This document shows, in pieces, positions 52,282 to 61,060 of a stretch of DNA of 64,000 bases; the first letter of the stretch is position 1, and every line of letters starts with the position of its first letter. The notes beneath the pieces were generated by a model. It did no database searches, was not told the DNA's origin, and saw only the letters and a program-made list of their open reading frames with translations. The position numbers and the translations under genes are program-made. This stretch comes from Lacihabitans sp. LS3-19 (GTDB lineage Bacteria > Bacteroidota > Bacteroidia > Cytophagales > Spirosomataceae). Location of the stretch: positions 1 to 64,000 of the forward strand of contig NZ_RJUA01000005.1 in the NCBI RefSeq assembly GCF_024343575.1, given 5' to 3'.

Positions 52282-52649
52282 GAAATATTTTAGCCCTAAT
52301 TCTGATACCCATATTGTCATTTTCCAAACCAATTGAGATGGCGAAAGACACCACAAATGCTCAATTCCCTGGCGGAACCTCAGAAATGTACAAACACATA
52401 GCAGAAAATCTAAAAATGCCTCAAAAATTTATGGATGCAAATATCTCAGGAAAAATTGTAGTTAGTTTTCGAGTAAAGAAAGAAGGTACTATAGATAATA
52501 TCGAAATCTTAAGAAGTCCTGGTTTTGGAATAGATGAAGAAATAATTAAGGTTTTTAAATCAATGCCAAAATGGATTCCAGCAAAATTAAATGGTGTTGC
52601 AATTGATAGTTTTGAAAAAATTCCTATAGCTTGCCTTAAGCAGGAATAA
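52278..52649 (+). CDS. Small secreted TonB C-terminal-domain protein
   Basis: A 123-residue protein with a signal peptide (MRNILALILIPILSFSKP) and a TonB-C fold: FPGGTSEMYKHIAENLKMP, SGKIVVSFRVKKEGTIDNIEILRSPGFGIDEEIIKVFKSMPKWIPAKLNG. It lacks the proline-rich linker and the transmembrane anchor of a real energy transducer, so it is periplasmic; such short proteins are often annotated energy transducer TonB. It is coupled to the collagen-like lipoprotein. Confidence 0.8.
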   Translation: MRNILALILIPILSFSKPIEMAKDTTNAQFPGGTSEMYKHIAENLKMPQKFMDANISGKIVVSFRVKKEGTIDNIEILRSPGFGIDEEIIKVFKSMPKWIPAKLNGVAIDSFEKIPIACLKQE

Positions 52650-53013
52650 ATGTGTTTAAGACATCAGGCTATAAGAAACTGCCATACTTTACAATAAAAA
52701 AAAATAATGTTTACACCTTCCAAATTTGGTAATTTACCAATGTCTAAAAACCAATTTGAAAAAAAAATTGAGATTAATACCTCCTTAAGTTATAAAAAAA
52801 ATTAAGCTATTCAAAAAATTTAGTTCGTTCTAATCTCATCTTCTGGTTCATTTCCCCAATTCTTGGCTGAAAAAACACAGAACAAATCCTTCAGATTAAA
52901 ATCACTTTAAAATTTAAGTAACAGCTTCCTTATTTCGAACAAAGCAAGTTAAGCAATGAATAGTTTTCTTTGAAAATGAAACCAAAAAACACAAAAAAAA
53001 GAAAGGAAACACT
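52650..53013. other. Intergenic region without recognised features
   Basis: AT-rich sequence between the convergent TonB-C gene and the unknown lipoprotein gene. No convincing coding frame, hairpin or terminator was seen. Confidence 0.5.
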
Positions 53014-54351
53014 TTACAAAGTCACACTATAAAGTGAAGGATTTATAAAAGCAGAAGGGCATTTTGAGCCTGGAGTTTTAAACTCTGTCTTACGCTCATA
53101 CAAATCACGCGAACCACTGAAACTAGCTCCAAAAAAGCTTAAATCTACTCCTACCACGCCCTTAAGCCCTAGTGTAGTTTGATTACAAGGGCCGGGCACA
53201 AATGGCAAACCACTTTCAAAATACGACTGAACACTTGTATTATTTAAAATATACGGAACGACAACCGAATGAAATATCCCGATTTGAAATCTTGGAAACT
53301 CTAAACCTACGCCTACGCCCACTACTCCTGCTGATGCCGAACCTGTGTCACCAATTCTGGTAACATCAAAACCCGCCAAAGTACCTGCAGTTTCAATACT
53401 TCTATTGCTGTAATTGAAGCCTTGAGTACCATTATATGTCAATTTCAAGTGTGCTTGACAAGTGCTATTTTCTATAATTTCAGGATATACTTTAAGATTA
53501 CATTTCAAAGTAAAAGTTACCGGAATCACACCATTTACAAGGATTGTTCTTGATATTTCCAGAGGAATGCTTATTTGGGCGATTTGATCTAAGCTTAGAA
53601 AAGCATATTTTACTTCCAACTCTCCGTTTAGGTTATTATGTTGATGGTTGTAACTGTCCAAATTTCCGTTGTTTAAATCAATATCACTAGTAGCAGAAAA
53701 ATCAGAAATAAAGCCTTTTACTTCGATTCCAGCTGCAGAACCTCTTTTTGCAGTTAATTCAACATTTAATTTTCGTCCTTCGCCACTTTCTGGGTTAAGT
53801 TTTAAATTCAATTTCCAACCCGCAAGCTCTCCACTGTATTCTAAACCTACATCATTTGCACCAGAGATAGACTTTAATCGGCCTCCAGCAACTTTTATTT
53901 TGGCATTTTTTATATTGCTTGATGTCCAATACATTTGCTTTTCAAAATTCACTTTTGCTGTTTTATAATATTGATTAAACTTAGCATTTGTAGTATTCAC
54001 GGTGGTTTTTCCTCCCGATTCTGTTATTGATGTGATTTTGCGAAGGGAATTGCCTTCAAACAAAACCACTTGTCCATTTTTTAAGGCTTTTACACTGGCT
54101 GGACTCCCGCTAAAAACCAATTTAGCATTATCAAAACTATCCAAAGATTTCATGTCTGAAAGACTGATTTCAGTGGTATTTGCTTGTTTAACAACATTAG
54201 TTATCGTTCCCTTGTCTGCAAATTCCATTTTCTCACCTCCAATTGTTACGATCTCATTTTCAGGTGCTACATCACCAGAACTTTTGCTACAATTAAAAAC
54301 CAAGAATGAAATTGATGTCAAAAAGAAAATCCTAGCAAAGTATTTTTTCAT
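53014..54351 (-). CDS. Hypothetical lipoprotein
   Basis: A 445-residue lipoprotein: signal peptide with lipobox VFNC (Cys21) followed by SKSSGD. The mature protein is rich in beta strands; residues ~90-330 contain many alternating hydrophobic/charged segments (LKLNPESGEGRKLNVELTAK, GFISDFSATSDIDLNNGN), and the C-terminal third is Gly-rich with barrel-like strands (SASAGVVGVGVGLEFPRFQIG, LGLKGVVGVDLSFFGASFSG). I do not recognise a family. It is probably on the outer membrane. It is flanked by two intergenic regions of ~365 bp. Confidence 0.75.
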   Translation of the reverse strand: MKKYFARIFFLTSISFLVFNCSKSSGDVAPENEIVTIGGEKMEFADKGTITNVVKQANTTEISLSDMKSLDSFDNAKLVFSGSPASVKALKNGQVVLFEGNSLRKITSITESGGKTTVNTTNAKFNQYYKTAKVNFEKQMYWTSSNIKNAKIKVAGGRLKSISGANDVGLEYSGELAGWKLNLKLNPESGEGRKLNVELTAKRGSAAGIEVKGFISDFSATSDIDLNNGNLDSYNHQHNNLNGELEVKYAFLSLDQIAQISIPLEISRTILVNGVIPVTFTLKCNLKVYPEIIENSTCQAHLKLTYNGTQGFNYSNRSIETAGTLAGFDVTRIGDTGSASAGVVGVGVGLEFPRFQIGIFHSVVVPYILNNTSVQSYFESGLPFVPGPCNQTTLGLKGVVGVDLSFFGASFSGSRDLYERKTEFKTPGSKCPSAFINPSLYSVTL

Positions 54352-54686
54352 GAGTATTTGATATTTTAATCTAAATTCCTGATTATTTGAAACTTAAACA
54401 ATAAACTTCCAGAAAAATAAGAATGAATTTTATTTAAAGGCAAAAGTAAATTGATTTCAAATATCTGCTTTTCTTAAAATAAAATATTTTTTAGCCTTTC
54501 TTTAAAAATACATCAAAAATTGAAATTGTTTAATCAATAAATTTTAGTCAAATTAAAATTACAAATACTTAAAATTTCAAAATTTCTATCTCAGCTTATC
54601 ATTTATTATTATTAGGCAAATACATTCAGCGTTCAAAACTTATCATGTCGAAACTTGAAAATATTTTTTTTATTGAACATTTAATC
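54352..54686. other. Intergenic region, AT-rich
   Basis: Divergent region between the unknown lipoprotein and the propeller-like gene. The only recognisable element is the -7 box at its right end. A TACTTTTG on the minus strand at 54441-54448 could be a distant -7 box of the lipoprotein gene. Confidence 0.5.
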
Positions 54687-54694
54687 TAAATTTG
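54687..54694 (+). promoter_or_regulatory. -7 promoter element of the propeller-like gene
   Basis: TAAATTTG, 22 bp before the ATG. No TTTG at a suitable spacing was seen. Confidence 0.5.
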
Positions 54695-54716
54695 ATATAA
54701 AAACCAAACCAACCCA

Positions 54717-56435
54717 ATGAAAAGTAAATTACTGACTACTATCTTATTAGCCCTTATTCCTTTTATAGGTTTCCCGCAAAATGTCACTATTTTGCCAGAT
54801 GGCATTACTCCTGCTCCTTCGGGTCAAATTCCAAGATTAGAATATGATGCGATAATGAATTTAGGCTCCCCACAAAAAGGTGACTTAGCGTATGATTTAA
54901 CTTATGATGTGATGCGTTGTTTTAATGGAAGTAAATGGATATACTTTTTGAGTTCAGATGAAAACCCCCAACCATTATTTACAGCCTGGAAAGCTGGTGG
55001 AAGTACAAGCTCGGCATCTCCAAGTTCTAATTTATCCCAAATTTTATCTATAAGCGTAGACGCAACAGGTAATATATACGCAACTGGGCAATTTTTAGGA
55101 AACGCCTATTTTGGAAATGCAAATATGAGTACAACTGGTTCCTCAGACTACGATATTTTTATAGCCAAATTCTCTAGTAGTGGAACTTTAACTTGGGCTA
55201 AAAGAGCTGGTGGTACTGGATTTGATTATGGAAATTCGATAAAAGTTGGAGGTGATGGAAACATATATGTAACGGGTGGTTTTTCCAATACCGCAAATTT
55301 TAACACGCCATCTTCTTCTGGAACAAATGAAATAATATCTGATGGTAATCTAGATATTTTTATAGCGAAATACGATAACAATGGCAATCTTTTAAGAATA
55401 AACAGAGCAGGAGGTTCAGGTTTAGATTTTGGGCAATTTATTGACGCAAATTTAGCTGGTGAGGTCTTTCTTTCAGGTATATTTTCAAATACTGCTAATT
55501 TTAATACACCAAGTTCAAATATTGAAAATACCCTAGTCACAAATGGTGCTTCTTCTGATATTTTTTTAGCGAAATTTAATAGCCAAGGATTACCAAAAGC
55601 CTTAAACAGAATTGGAGGGTCTTTGCAAGAATATCTAGGCAAAATGGTGTTGTCATCAGCAGGAAACATATTTTTGTGCGGTTCATTTTATAATACAATA
55701 AATTTCAACACCCCTTCGGCTTCTGGTTCTAACGAATTGACTTCAGCTCAAGGTGAAGACATTTTTGTCGCTAAATTCAACTACGGAACCGAACAATGGG
55801 ATTTTTTAAATAGAATTGGAGGAACTGGAGATGAAAATTCACCAGAAATTGCAGTAAACAATAATGAAGATTTATTTGTAACTGCCAAATTTTCCAATAA
55901 CATATATTTTGGAAATCCAATTAGTCCAAGCAACTTCCCATTAAATGTAGATCCATCCAAATCAAATATTTTTCTTGCTAAAATTTTAAATGGAAGCACA
56001 ACTTTTAGCTCAATATTTAGTATTATCAAATGCAGCAATGGAAATGGAGTAAGTAATTTATCAATGGAAATTTCACAAGACAATTCTATATTTCTTTCTT
56101 TTACATCAAATGCCAAATGTTCCTATTATAATCCTGCAGGAGTTGAAATAGCATCTACCTATTCACCTGAATCTAATATTTCCTTCACAGTAGCCAAGTA
56201 TAACAGTACTTTAGATTTTTTATGGGCCAAAAAGTCTAACAATCTTATTGGGCCAAATGGAATAAGTGATATATACCACCCAATTCTAACCTCAATGAGT
56301 CTAAAAAATAACAATGAAATATATTTCTCTGGTGGGTATGGAGCTAATTTAATGATAGGGAATACAAATTTGCAATATGGTGTTTCACCTGCGGATTATT
56401 CCGCTTTTCATGTTTCAAAATTGATGGTTCCATAA
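54717..56435 (+). CDS. Secreted SBBP/beta-propeller-like repeat protein
   Basis: A 572-residue protein with signal peptide ending IGFPQ. From residue ~100 it holds SBBP-type repeats of ~50 residues: VDATGNIYATGQFLGN, VGGDGNIYVTGGFSNTANFNTPS, LAGEVFLSGIFSNTANFNTPS, SSAGNIFLCGSFYNTINFNTPS, each followed by DIFIAKF-like strands and RIGGT-like turns. This gives a seven- or eight-bladed propeller. The N-terminal ~70 residues (LPDGITPAPSGQIPRLEYDAI) match the lead of Bacteroidota tail-fibre-like or bactofilin-like secreted proteins. No T9SS domain. Function unknown. Confidence 0.75.
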   Translation: MKSKLLTTILLALIPFIGFPQNVTILPDGITPAPSGQIPRLEYDAIMNLGSPQKGDLAYDLTYDVMRCFNGSKWIYFLSSDENPQPLFTAWKAGGSTSSASPSSNLSQILSISVDATGNIYATGQFLGNAYFGNANMSTTGSSDYDIFIAKFSSSGTLTWAKRAGGTGFDYGNSIKVGGDGNIYVTGGFSNTANFNTPSSSGTNEIISDGNLDIFIAKYDNNGNLLRINRAGGSGLDFGQFIDANLAGEVFLSGIFSNTANFNTPSSNIENTLVTNGASSDIFLAKFNSQGLPKALNRIGGSLQEYLGKMVLSSAGNIFLCGSFYNTINFNTPSASGSNELTSAQGEDIFVAKFNYGTEQWDFLNRIGGTGDENSPEIAVNNNEDLFVTAKFSNNIYFGNPISPSNFPLNVDPSKSNIFLAKILNGSTTFSSIFSIIKCSNGNGVSNLSMEISQDNSIFLSFTSNAKCSYYNPAGVEIASTYSPESNISFTVAKYNSTLDFLWAKKSNNLIGPNGISDIYHPILTSMSLKNNNEIYFSGGYGANLMIGNTNLQYGVSPADYSAFHVSKLMVP

Positions 56436-56440
56436 AAATC

Positions 56441-56460
56441 AAGACAAATCAAACTGTCTT
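56441..56460 (+). terminator. Possible terminator of the propeller-like gene
   Basis: aagaca / tgtctt 6-bp stem with an 8-nt loop, followed by ttatttttca. Weak but well placed, 5 bp after the stop. Confidence 0.5.
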
Positions 56461-56515
56461 TTATTTTTCATTTTTCAGTGTTTATCAAAAAAATGACCAA
56501 AACTACATTTTGCAT

Positions 56516-56523
56516 TAGATTTG
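56516..56523 (+). promoter_or_regulatory. -7 promoter element of the sulfatase gene
   Basis: TAGATTTG, 40 bp before the preferred ATG (56564) and 19 bp before the alternative one (56543). Confidence 0.45.
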
Positions 56524-56563
56524 TTAAGTATCTCTAATTTCAATGCCGATAATTCAACCTAAA

Positions 56564-57952
56564 ATGAAAAGCCTAAAACTTTTTTTAATTAGCGTTTTCA
56601 CGCTTGTATTTGCAAACCAAATTTTAGCCCAAAAACAGAAACCTAATTTCATAATAATCTTTACGGATGACCAAGGTTATGGCGATTTGGGATGTTTTGG
56701 TCATCCAACTATCAAAACACCAAATATTGACAAAATGGCTGTAGAGGGCCAAAAATGGACTAATTTCTACGTTGCAGCTAATGTATGTACACCCTCAAGA
56801 GCTGGGCTTTTGACTGGCAGACTTCCCAATAGAATAGGAATGGAAAGCGACAAAAGGAGAGTACTTTTTCCCAATTCGGACGGAGGTTTACCTGCTTCAG
56901 AACAAACGGTTGCTGAACTTTTAAAGACTGCCAATTATCACACTGGAATCATTGGTAAATGGCACTTGGGACACCTTCCCCAATACATGCCTTTGCAAAA
57001 TGGCTTTGATTATTATTTCGGAATTCCATATTCTAATGACATGGAACGAGAATATGGTATACCTCGCGAAGAATTTTTAGATGCTAAAACGGAGAATTAT
57101 AAAGTACCACTTATAAGAAATAACGAAGAAATTGAAAGACCAGCCAATCAAAACACGATTACGAAACGATACACAGAAGAATCAATAAAATTCATTGAAC
57201 AAAACAAAAACAAGCCTTTTTTCCTATACTTGGCCCATAATATGCCGCATGTGCCTCTTTTTGCTTCTAAAGATTTCTTAGGGAAAAGCGAAAGAGGAAA
57301 ATATGGAGATGTAATAGAAGAAATAGATTGGTCGGTTGGGGAAATCATGAAAACCTTGAAAAAACAAGGCTTGGATAAAAACACCATCGTTGTTTTCACC
57401 TCTGATAATGGACCTTGGAAAGTATACAATGAGCATGGAGGTTCAGCGGGGTCACTTTTTGGTGGCAAGGGCACCAGTTATGAAGGAGGAATGCGTGTTC
57501 CGGCGGTAATTTGGGGGCCAAGCTATGTCAAACCAAATGTTATCAGCAGCATAGGCAGCACATTGGATATATTACCAAGTTTCTGCCAAATGGCCAATGT
57601 AAAAATCCCAAAAGACTTAATTTTAGATGGCAAAGATCTGAGTGGAGTTTGGAAAAATGGTTTTGGAAGCCCTCGAAATGAAATGTTTTATTATCATGGT
57701 ACCAAGCTTTTCGCTGTTAGAAAAGGCGATTACAAATTATATTTCATGAAAAACAATCCCGATGGATATCCTGAACAATTAGAAAACTTGGAGAATGTTC
57801 AACTTTTTAATTTGTCCATAGATCCTTCCGAGAGATTTGAGATTGCAGAAAAACATCCTGAAATAGTATCAGAAATAAAGCTTCTGGCCAAAACTCACAG
57901 AGAGAATTTGGTTATACCACCGAGCAATTTGGAAAAGATAATTGGCAAATAA
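56564..57952 (+). CDS. Secreted sulfatase (arylsulfatase family)
   Basis: A 462-residue sulfatase from the ATG at 56564, which places a clean signal peptide (MKSLKLFLISVF to ILAQ) at the N-terminus; the Met seven codons earlier (56543) is an alternative. The formylglycine motif is CTPSRAGLLTGR (Cys-type), next to metal-binding FTDDQGYGDLGCFGHP, and KWHLGH and FTSDNGPWKVYNEHGGSAG complete the active site. It hydrolyses sulfate esters, such as those of algal or host polysaccharides, in the periplasm or outside; the substrate is unknown. A maturase is not encoded here. Confidence 0.92.
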   Translation: MKSLKLFLISVFTLVFANQILAQKQKPNFIIIFTDDQGYGDLGCFGHPTIKTPNIDKMAVEGQKWTNFYVAANVCTPSRAGLLTGRLPNRIGMESDKRRVLFPNSDGGLPASEQTVAELLKTANYHTGIIGKWHLGHLPQYMPLQNGFDYYFGIPYSNDMEREYGIPREEFLDAKTENYKVPLIRNNEEIERPANQNTITKRYTEESIKFIEQNKNKPFFLYLAHNMPHVPLFASKDFLGKSERGKYGDVIEEIDWSVGEIMKTLKKQGLDKNTIVVFTSDNGPWKVYNEHGGSAGSLFGGKGTSYEGGMRVPAVIWGPSYVKPNVISSIGSTLDILPSFCQMANVKIPKDLILDGKDLSGVWKNGFGSPRNEMFYYHGTKLFAVRKGDYKLYFMKNNPDGYPEQLENLENVQLFNLSIDPSERFEIAEKHPEIVSEIKLLAKTHRENLVIPPSNLEKIIGK

Positions 57953-57956
57953 AACC

Positions 57957-59036
57957 TTAGAATTCTATGATTTTCCCTTCTTTGGCTGATTGTATTGCTT
58001 TTTCTAAAATCTCGACCACAATTAGATTATTTTCTAAAGAAGAAAGGCTATTTCTAGGATCTATTTTCCCTCGTATCACTTCTGTAAGATATAGGAAAGA
58101 GTCATTTTCTCCTTTCGGTAGTGGTAATAATTTCATTTCTTGTTCCTGAGCATCTCTTATGCCTTTTCTAACTTTGAAAGTTTTGCTATTGGCAAATATT
58201 GAGGAGGTTTTGGTGTAAATTTCGGTGTCTTTCCTGTCAAATGGCCAGTTCCAAGAGGCTTCCAGTATGGCAGTAGCATCAGGGTAAGTCAAAACTATAG
58301 TGGCATCATCGTCCACTTTTGGATAAACATCTGGCTTTAACTGCCTTAAAGTGGCAGAAACCGAAATAGGCTTTTGTCCTTTCATAAAATAGGTCATGAG
58401 GTTGGCTCCATAGCAGCCAAAATCTATCACAGCTCCACCCCCATTTTTTATGGGGTCAGTTAGCCAAGATAAAAACTCTTTCGAGCAACCAATTTCCTGT
58501 GGTCCGCGGTGACCATCTCTAATCACTACCTTATTTATTTCGCCAATATCATTTTCATTTTTCAAAAAATCCGAAGCCATTTTATGACTTTGGTACCAGG
58601 TAGTTTCATAATTCGTGAGCAAATGTATGTTGTTTTTCCTCGCCAATGCTGCCATTTGGTTTGCATCAACAGTATTTGTGGCCAATGGTTTTTCGACCAT
58701 TACATGAATGCCTTTAGGTGCACAAACTTCCACTGTATGCTTATGTTCCAAAATGCTATTGAAAGCACAAACGGCCTCAGGTTTGGTTTTATTCACCATT
58801 TTTTCAAGACTGGCAAACAAAATACTTTCAGGCAAATTATATCTTTTCAAATATCTACGAGCTAAGTCAACATTACTTTCAGCTATTCCTACTATCTCGA
58901 TATCACCCCTTTGATGGCTACTTAATATCTGCCCGACATGATCATGGGTAAGTCCGTCTACACCAACGCGAAGTTTTGACTGAGCACTAGAAACAAACGA
59001 AAAGAGTAAGCAAAGAAGAATAAATTGGTATTTCAT
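57957..59036 (-). CDS. Exported Gfo/Idh/MocA-family oxidoreductase
   Basis: A 359-residue protein with a Sec signal peptide (MKYQFILLCLLFSFVSSAQ) and the family features EKPLATN, GGAVIDFGCYGANLMTYF and a C-terminal alpha/beta domain. The N-terminal nucleotide loop reads VGVDGLTHDHVGQI, where a GxGxxG-type sequence is expected, so cofactor binding may be altered. The family oxidises sugars with NAD(P); exported members usually carry a Tat signal, which is absent here. It converges with the sulfatase gene (4-bp gap), but no shared pathway is proven. Confidence 0.85.
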   Translation of the reverse strand: MKYQFILLCLLFSFVSSAQSKLRVGVDGLTHDHVGQILSSHQRGDIEIVGIAESNVDLARRYLKRYNLPESILFASLEKMVNKTKPEAVCAFNSILEHKHTVEVCAPKGIHVMVEKPLATNTVDANQMAALARKNNIHLLTNYETTWYQSHKMASDFLKNENDIGEINKVVIRDGHRGPQEIGCSKEFLSWLTDPIKNGGGAVIDFGCYGANLMTYFMKGQKPISVSATLRQLKPDVYPKVDDDATIVLTYPDATAILEASWNWPFDRKDTEIYTKTSSIFANSKTFKVRKGIRDAQEQEMKLLPLPKGENDSFLYLTEVIRGKIDPRNSLSSLENNLIVVEILEKAIQSAKEGKIIEF

Positions 59037-59067
59037 TTGGTAAGGTTGAATTGAGATATCAAGTTAC

Positions 59068-59102
59068 CAAAAATAAATTTCAAAAAATTAATTTGATTCA
59101 AA
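59068..59102 (-). promoter_or_regulatory. Promoter of the Gfo/Idh/MocA gene
   Basis: Minus strand TTTG (59099-59102), 23-bp spacer, TATTTTTG (59068-59075), 31 bp before the ATG. It lies between the microprotein genes and this gene, so they are probably separate transcripts. Confidence 0.65.
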
Positions 59103-59135
59103 ATCTATATTGAATTTCCAATATTTGATTAAACA

Positions 59136-59231
59136 TCAATTACTTAAAATCATATAAAGTGCAACTATAAAAATAAATATATAGATAAATACTTCTATGT
59201 TTTGAAGAAACTTTTTAGGTGATTTCGACAT
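59136..59231 (-). CDS. 31-residue single-helix membrane microprotein (paralogue 1)
   Basis: ATG at 59231 to TGA at 59136 encodes a basic start (MSKSPKKFLQN) and one hydrophobic helix IEVFIYIFIFIVALYMIL, ending SN. It aligns without gaps over its last 24 residues with the microprotein at 59345-59443 (shared QN-x-E, hydrophobic helix, terminal L-x-[ND]). Both share an AACC lead before the ATG. The pair is what makes it a gene candidate; alone it would not pass. Function unknown; an inner-membrane regulatory peptide is possible. Confidence 0.5.
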   Translation of the reverse strand: MSKSPKKFLQNIEVFIYIFIFIVALYMILSN

Positions 59232-59344
59232 GGTTTATCAGGAAATAAAACACAAATAAAAACAATATATATCCACGTAATCAATTATTTAACAAATAAA
59301 AGGATTATGTATCCGCTTAATAATTTATATTTTTAATTAAGGAA

Positions 59345-59443
59345 TTAATCTATCAGAAATTTCACAATCCCTAAAATAAAAAACAGCAATATGATTAAGA
59401 TCTCAAAATTTTGAATTAAAAAAAATACTTTTTTATCAGCCAT
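59345..59443 (-). CDS. 32-residue single-helix membrane microprotein (paralogue 2)
   Basis: ATG at 59443 to TAA at 59345 encodes MADKKVFFLIQN, then the helix FEILIILLFFILGIVKFLI and a final Asp. It is a paralogue of the 31-residue protein 113 bp downstream on the same strand. Polar, lysine-rich N-terminus followed by one transmembrane helix predicts N-in topology. No ribosome-binding site or promoter consensus was clear. The region around is otherwise empty. Confidence 0.5.
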   Translation of the reverse strand: MADKKVFFLIQNFEILIILLFFILGIVKFLID

Positions 59444-59774
59444 GGTTTTTTTGCTTTAATACTTTTACCAAGCCAAAATCAATGCCATTTAATAAGGTTT
59501 TTTAAATAAACTTCAGTTTGTATCCACTAGATAATTTTATTCTGGAAAATTTATCAAAAGGAGGTAAATAGGTATTTTTTGGCACACAAAAATTCATAAA
59601 ATCCACTTGGTATCTTTTAATAATTATCAAGCGGGCATCCCAATTCCCTCTATTTAGTTTTAGAAAAAAAAGCATATTCAATTCATAAATTTGATTTTAA
59701 AGTATAAAGACATAAAAATTTCATCTTAATAATTCATTAACCAAAAATATATGCGACATATATAAAGCATTTCT
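59444..59774. other. Intergenic region, AT-rich
   Basis: Divergent region between the microproteins and the carboxynorspermidine dehydrogenase-like gene. No further microprotein copy or hairpin was found. Confidence 0.45.
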
Positions 59775-59782
59775 TATTTTTG
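59775..59782 (+). promoter_or_regulatory. -7 promoter element of the saccharopine-dehydrogenase-family gene
   Basis: TATTTTTG, 27 bp before the ATG; no TTTG at a good distance upstream. Confidence 0.5.
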
Positions 59783-59809
59783 CACTTGAATCAAAACCAA
59801 ATAAAATAA

Positions 59810-61021
59810 ATGTCTAAAGTTCTTATTATCGGTGCAGGTGGAGTTGGTACTGTGGTAGCTCATAAATGTGCTCTAAATTCTTCTGTTTTTACTGAAATAA
59901 TGTTGGCCAGCCGTACTGTTTCTAAATGTGACAGAATAGCAGCCGAAATCAAAGAAATGCATGGCGTAAGCATACAAACAGCTAAAGTAGATGCTGATGA
60001 AGTACCCGAATTGGTGGCCTTGATTCGTTCGTTTGGCCCTAAAATGGTAATAAACGTAGCTCTTCCTTACCAAGACTTGACCATCATGGATGCTTGCCTT
60101 GAAACTGGCGTGCATTATTTAGACACCGCCAACTATGAACCAAAAGATGTTGCGAAGTTTGAATACAGCTGGCAATGGGCATATCAAGAGCGATTCAAAG
60201 CGGCAGGACTGATGGCGGTTTTAGGCTGTGGATTTGACCCTGGTGTAACGCAAGTATTTACGGCTTATGCCAACAAGCATCATTTTGATGAAATGCACTA
60301 TTTGGACATAATAGACTGTAATGCTGGAGACCATGGTAAAGCTTTCGCCACGAACTTTAACCCTGAAATCAACATCCGTGAAATCACGCAGCCAGGTAGA
60401 TATTGGGAAAATGGTGAATGGGTCGAAATACCAGCTATGTCTATACATAAAGCCATAGATTATCCAAACATTGGAGAAAAAGAGTCGTATGTACTTTACC
60501 ATGAAGAATTGGAATCTTTGGTTAAAAACTTCCCTACCATAAAAAGAGCGAGGTTTTGGATGACATTCGGACAAGCCTATATTACACATCTTCAGGTTTT
60601 AGAAAATGTGGGTATGACAAGCATAGCTCCTATCAAATTCCAAGGAATGGACATTGTACCGCTTGAATTCTTAAAGGCAGTATTGCCTGCTCCAGAATCT
60701 TTAGGCGAAAACTATACTGGACAAACATCTATTGGTTGTCAGATAAAAGGTATAAAGGACGGAAAAGACAAAACTTATTATGTTTGGAACAACTGCCACC
60801 ATGCAGAAGCGTACAAAGAAGTTAAATCACAAGCCGTTTCTTATACCACAGGAGTTCCGGCTATGATTGGTGCCATGTTGATGTTGACCAACGCTGAATG
60901 GATGAAACCAGGCGTTTATAATGTCGAAGAACTCAATCCTGACCCTTTTATGGATTTGTTGAATATCCATGGATTGCCTTGGAACGAACAAATAGATGGA
61001 GTTTTACCTCACGAATATTAA
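59810..61021 (+). CDS. Carboxynorspermidine dehydrogenase-like (saccharopine dehydrogenase family)
   Basis: A 403-residue cytoplasmic enzyme: N-terminal Rossmann VLIIGAGGVGTVVAHKCA, TVSKCDRIAAEIKE, PYQDLTIMDACLETGVHYLDTANYE, GCGFDPGVTQVFTAYA, and WNNCHHAEAYKEVKSQAVSYTTGVPA near the end. This pattern is that of carboxynorspermidine synthase/dehydrogenase, which joins an aldehyde and a diamine in norspermidine/spermidine synthesis. A decarboxylase partner (NspC) is not in the window. It might instead be another saccharopine-dehydrogenase paralogue. Confidence 0.85.
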   Translation: MSKVLIIGAGGVGTVVAHKCALNSSVFTEIMLASRTVSKCDRIAAEIKEMHGVSIQTAKVDADEVPELVALIRSFGPKMVINVALPYQDLTIMDACLETGVHYLDTANYEPKDVAKFEYSWQWAYQERFKAAGLMAVLGCGFDPGVTQVFTAYANKHHFDEMHYLDIIDCNAGDHGKAFATNFNPEINIREITQPGRYWENGEWVEIPAMSIHKAIDYPNIGEKESYVLYHEELESLVKNFPTIKRARFWMTFGQAYITHLQVLENVGMTSIAPIKFQGMDIVPLEFLKAVLPAPESLGENYTGQTSIGCQIKGIKDGKDKTYYVWNNCHHAEAYKEVKSQAVSYTTGVPAMIGAMLMLTNAEWMKPGVYNVEELNPDPFMDLLNIHGLPWNEQIDGVLPHEY

Positions 61022-61033
61022 TAAAATCACCAG

Positions 61034-61060
61034 AAGCCTTTCAATTTTTTTGAAAGGCTT
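61034..61060. terminator. Bidirectional terminator overlapping the end of the CrtI-like gene
   Basis: aagcctttcaa / ttgaaaggctt stem with a 5-nt loop, followed by Ts. It lies 13 bp after the plus-strand stop and covers the last codons of the minus-strand gene ending at 61041. Confidence 0.85.
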
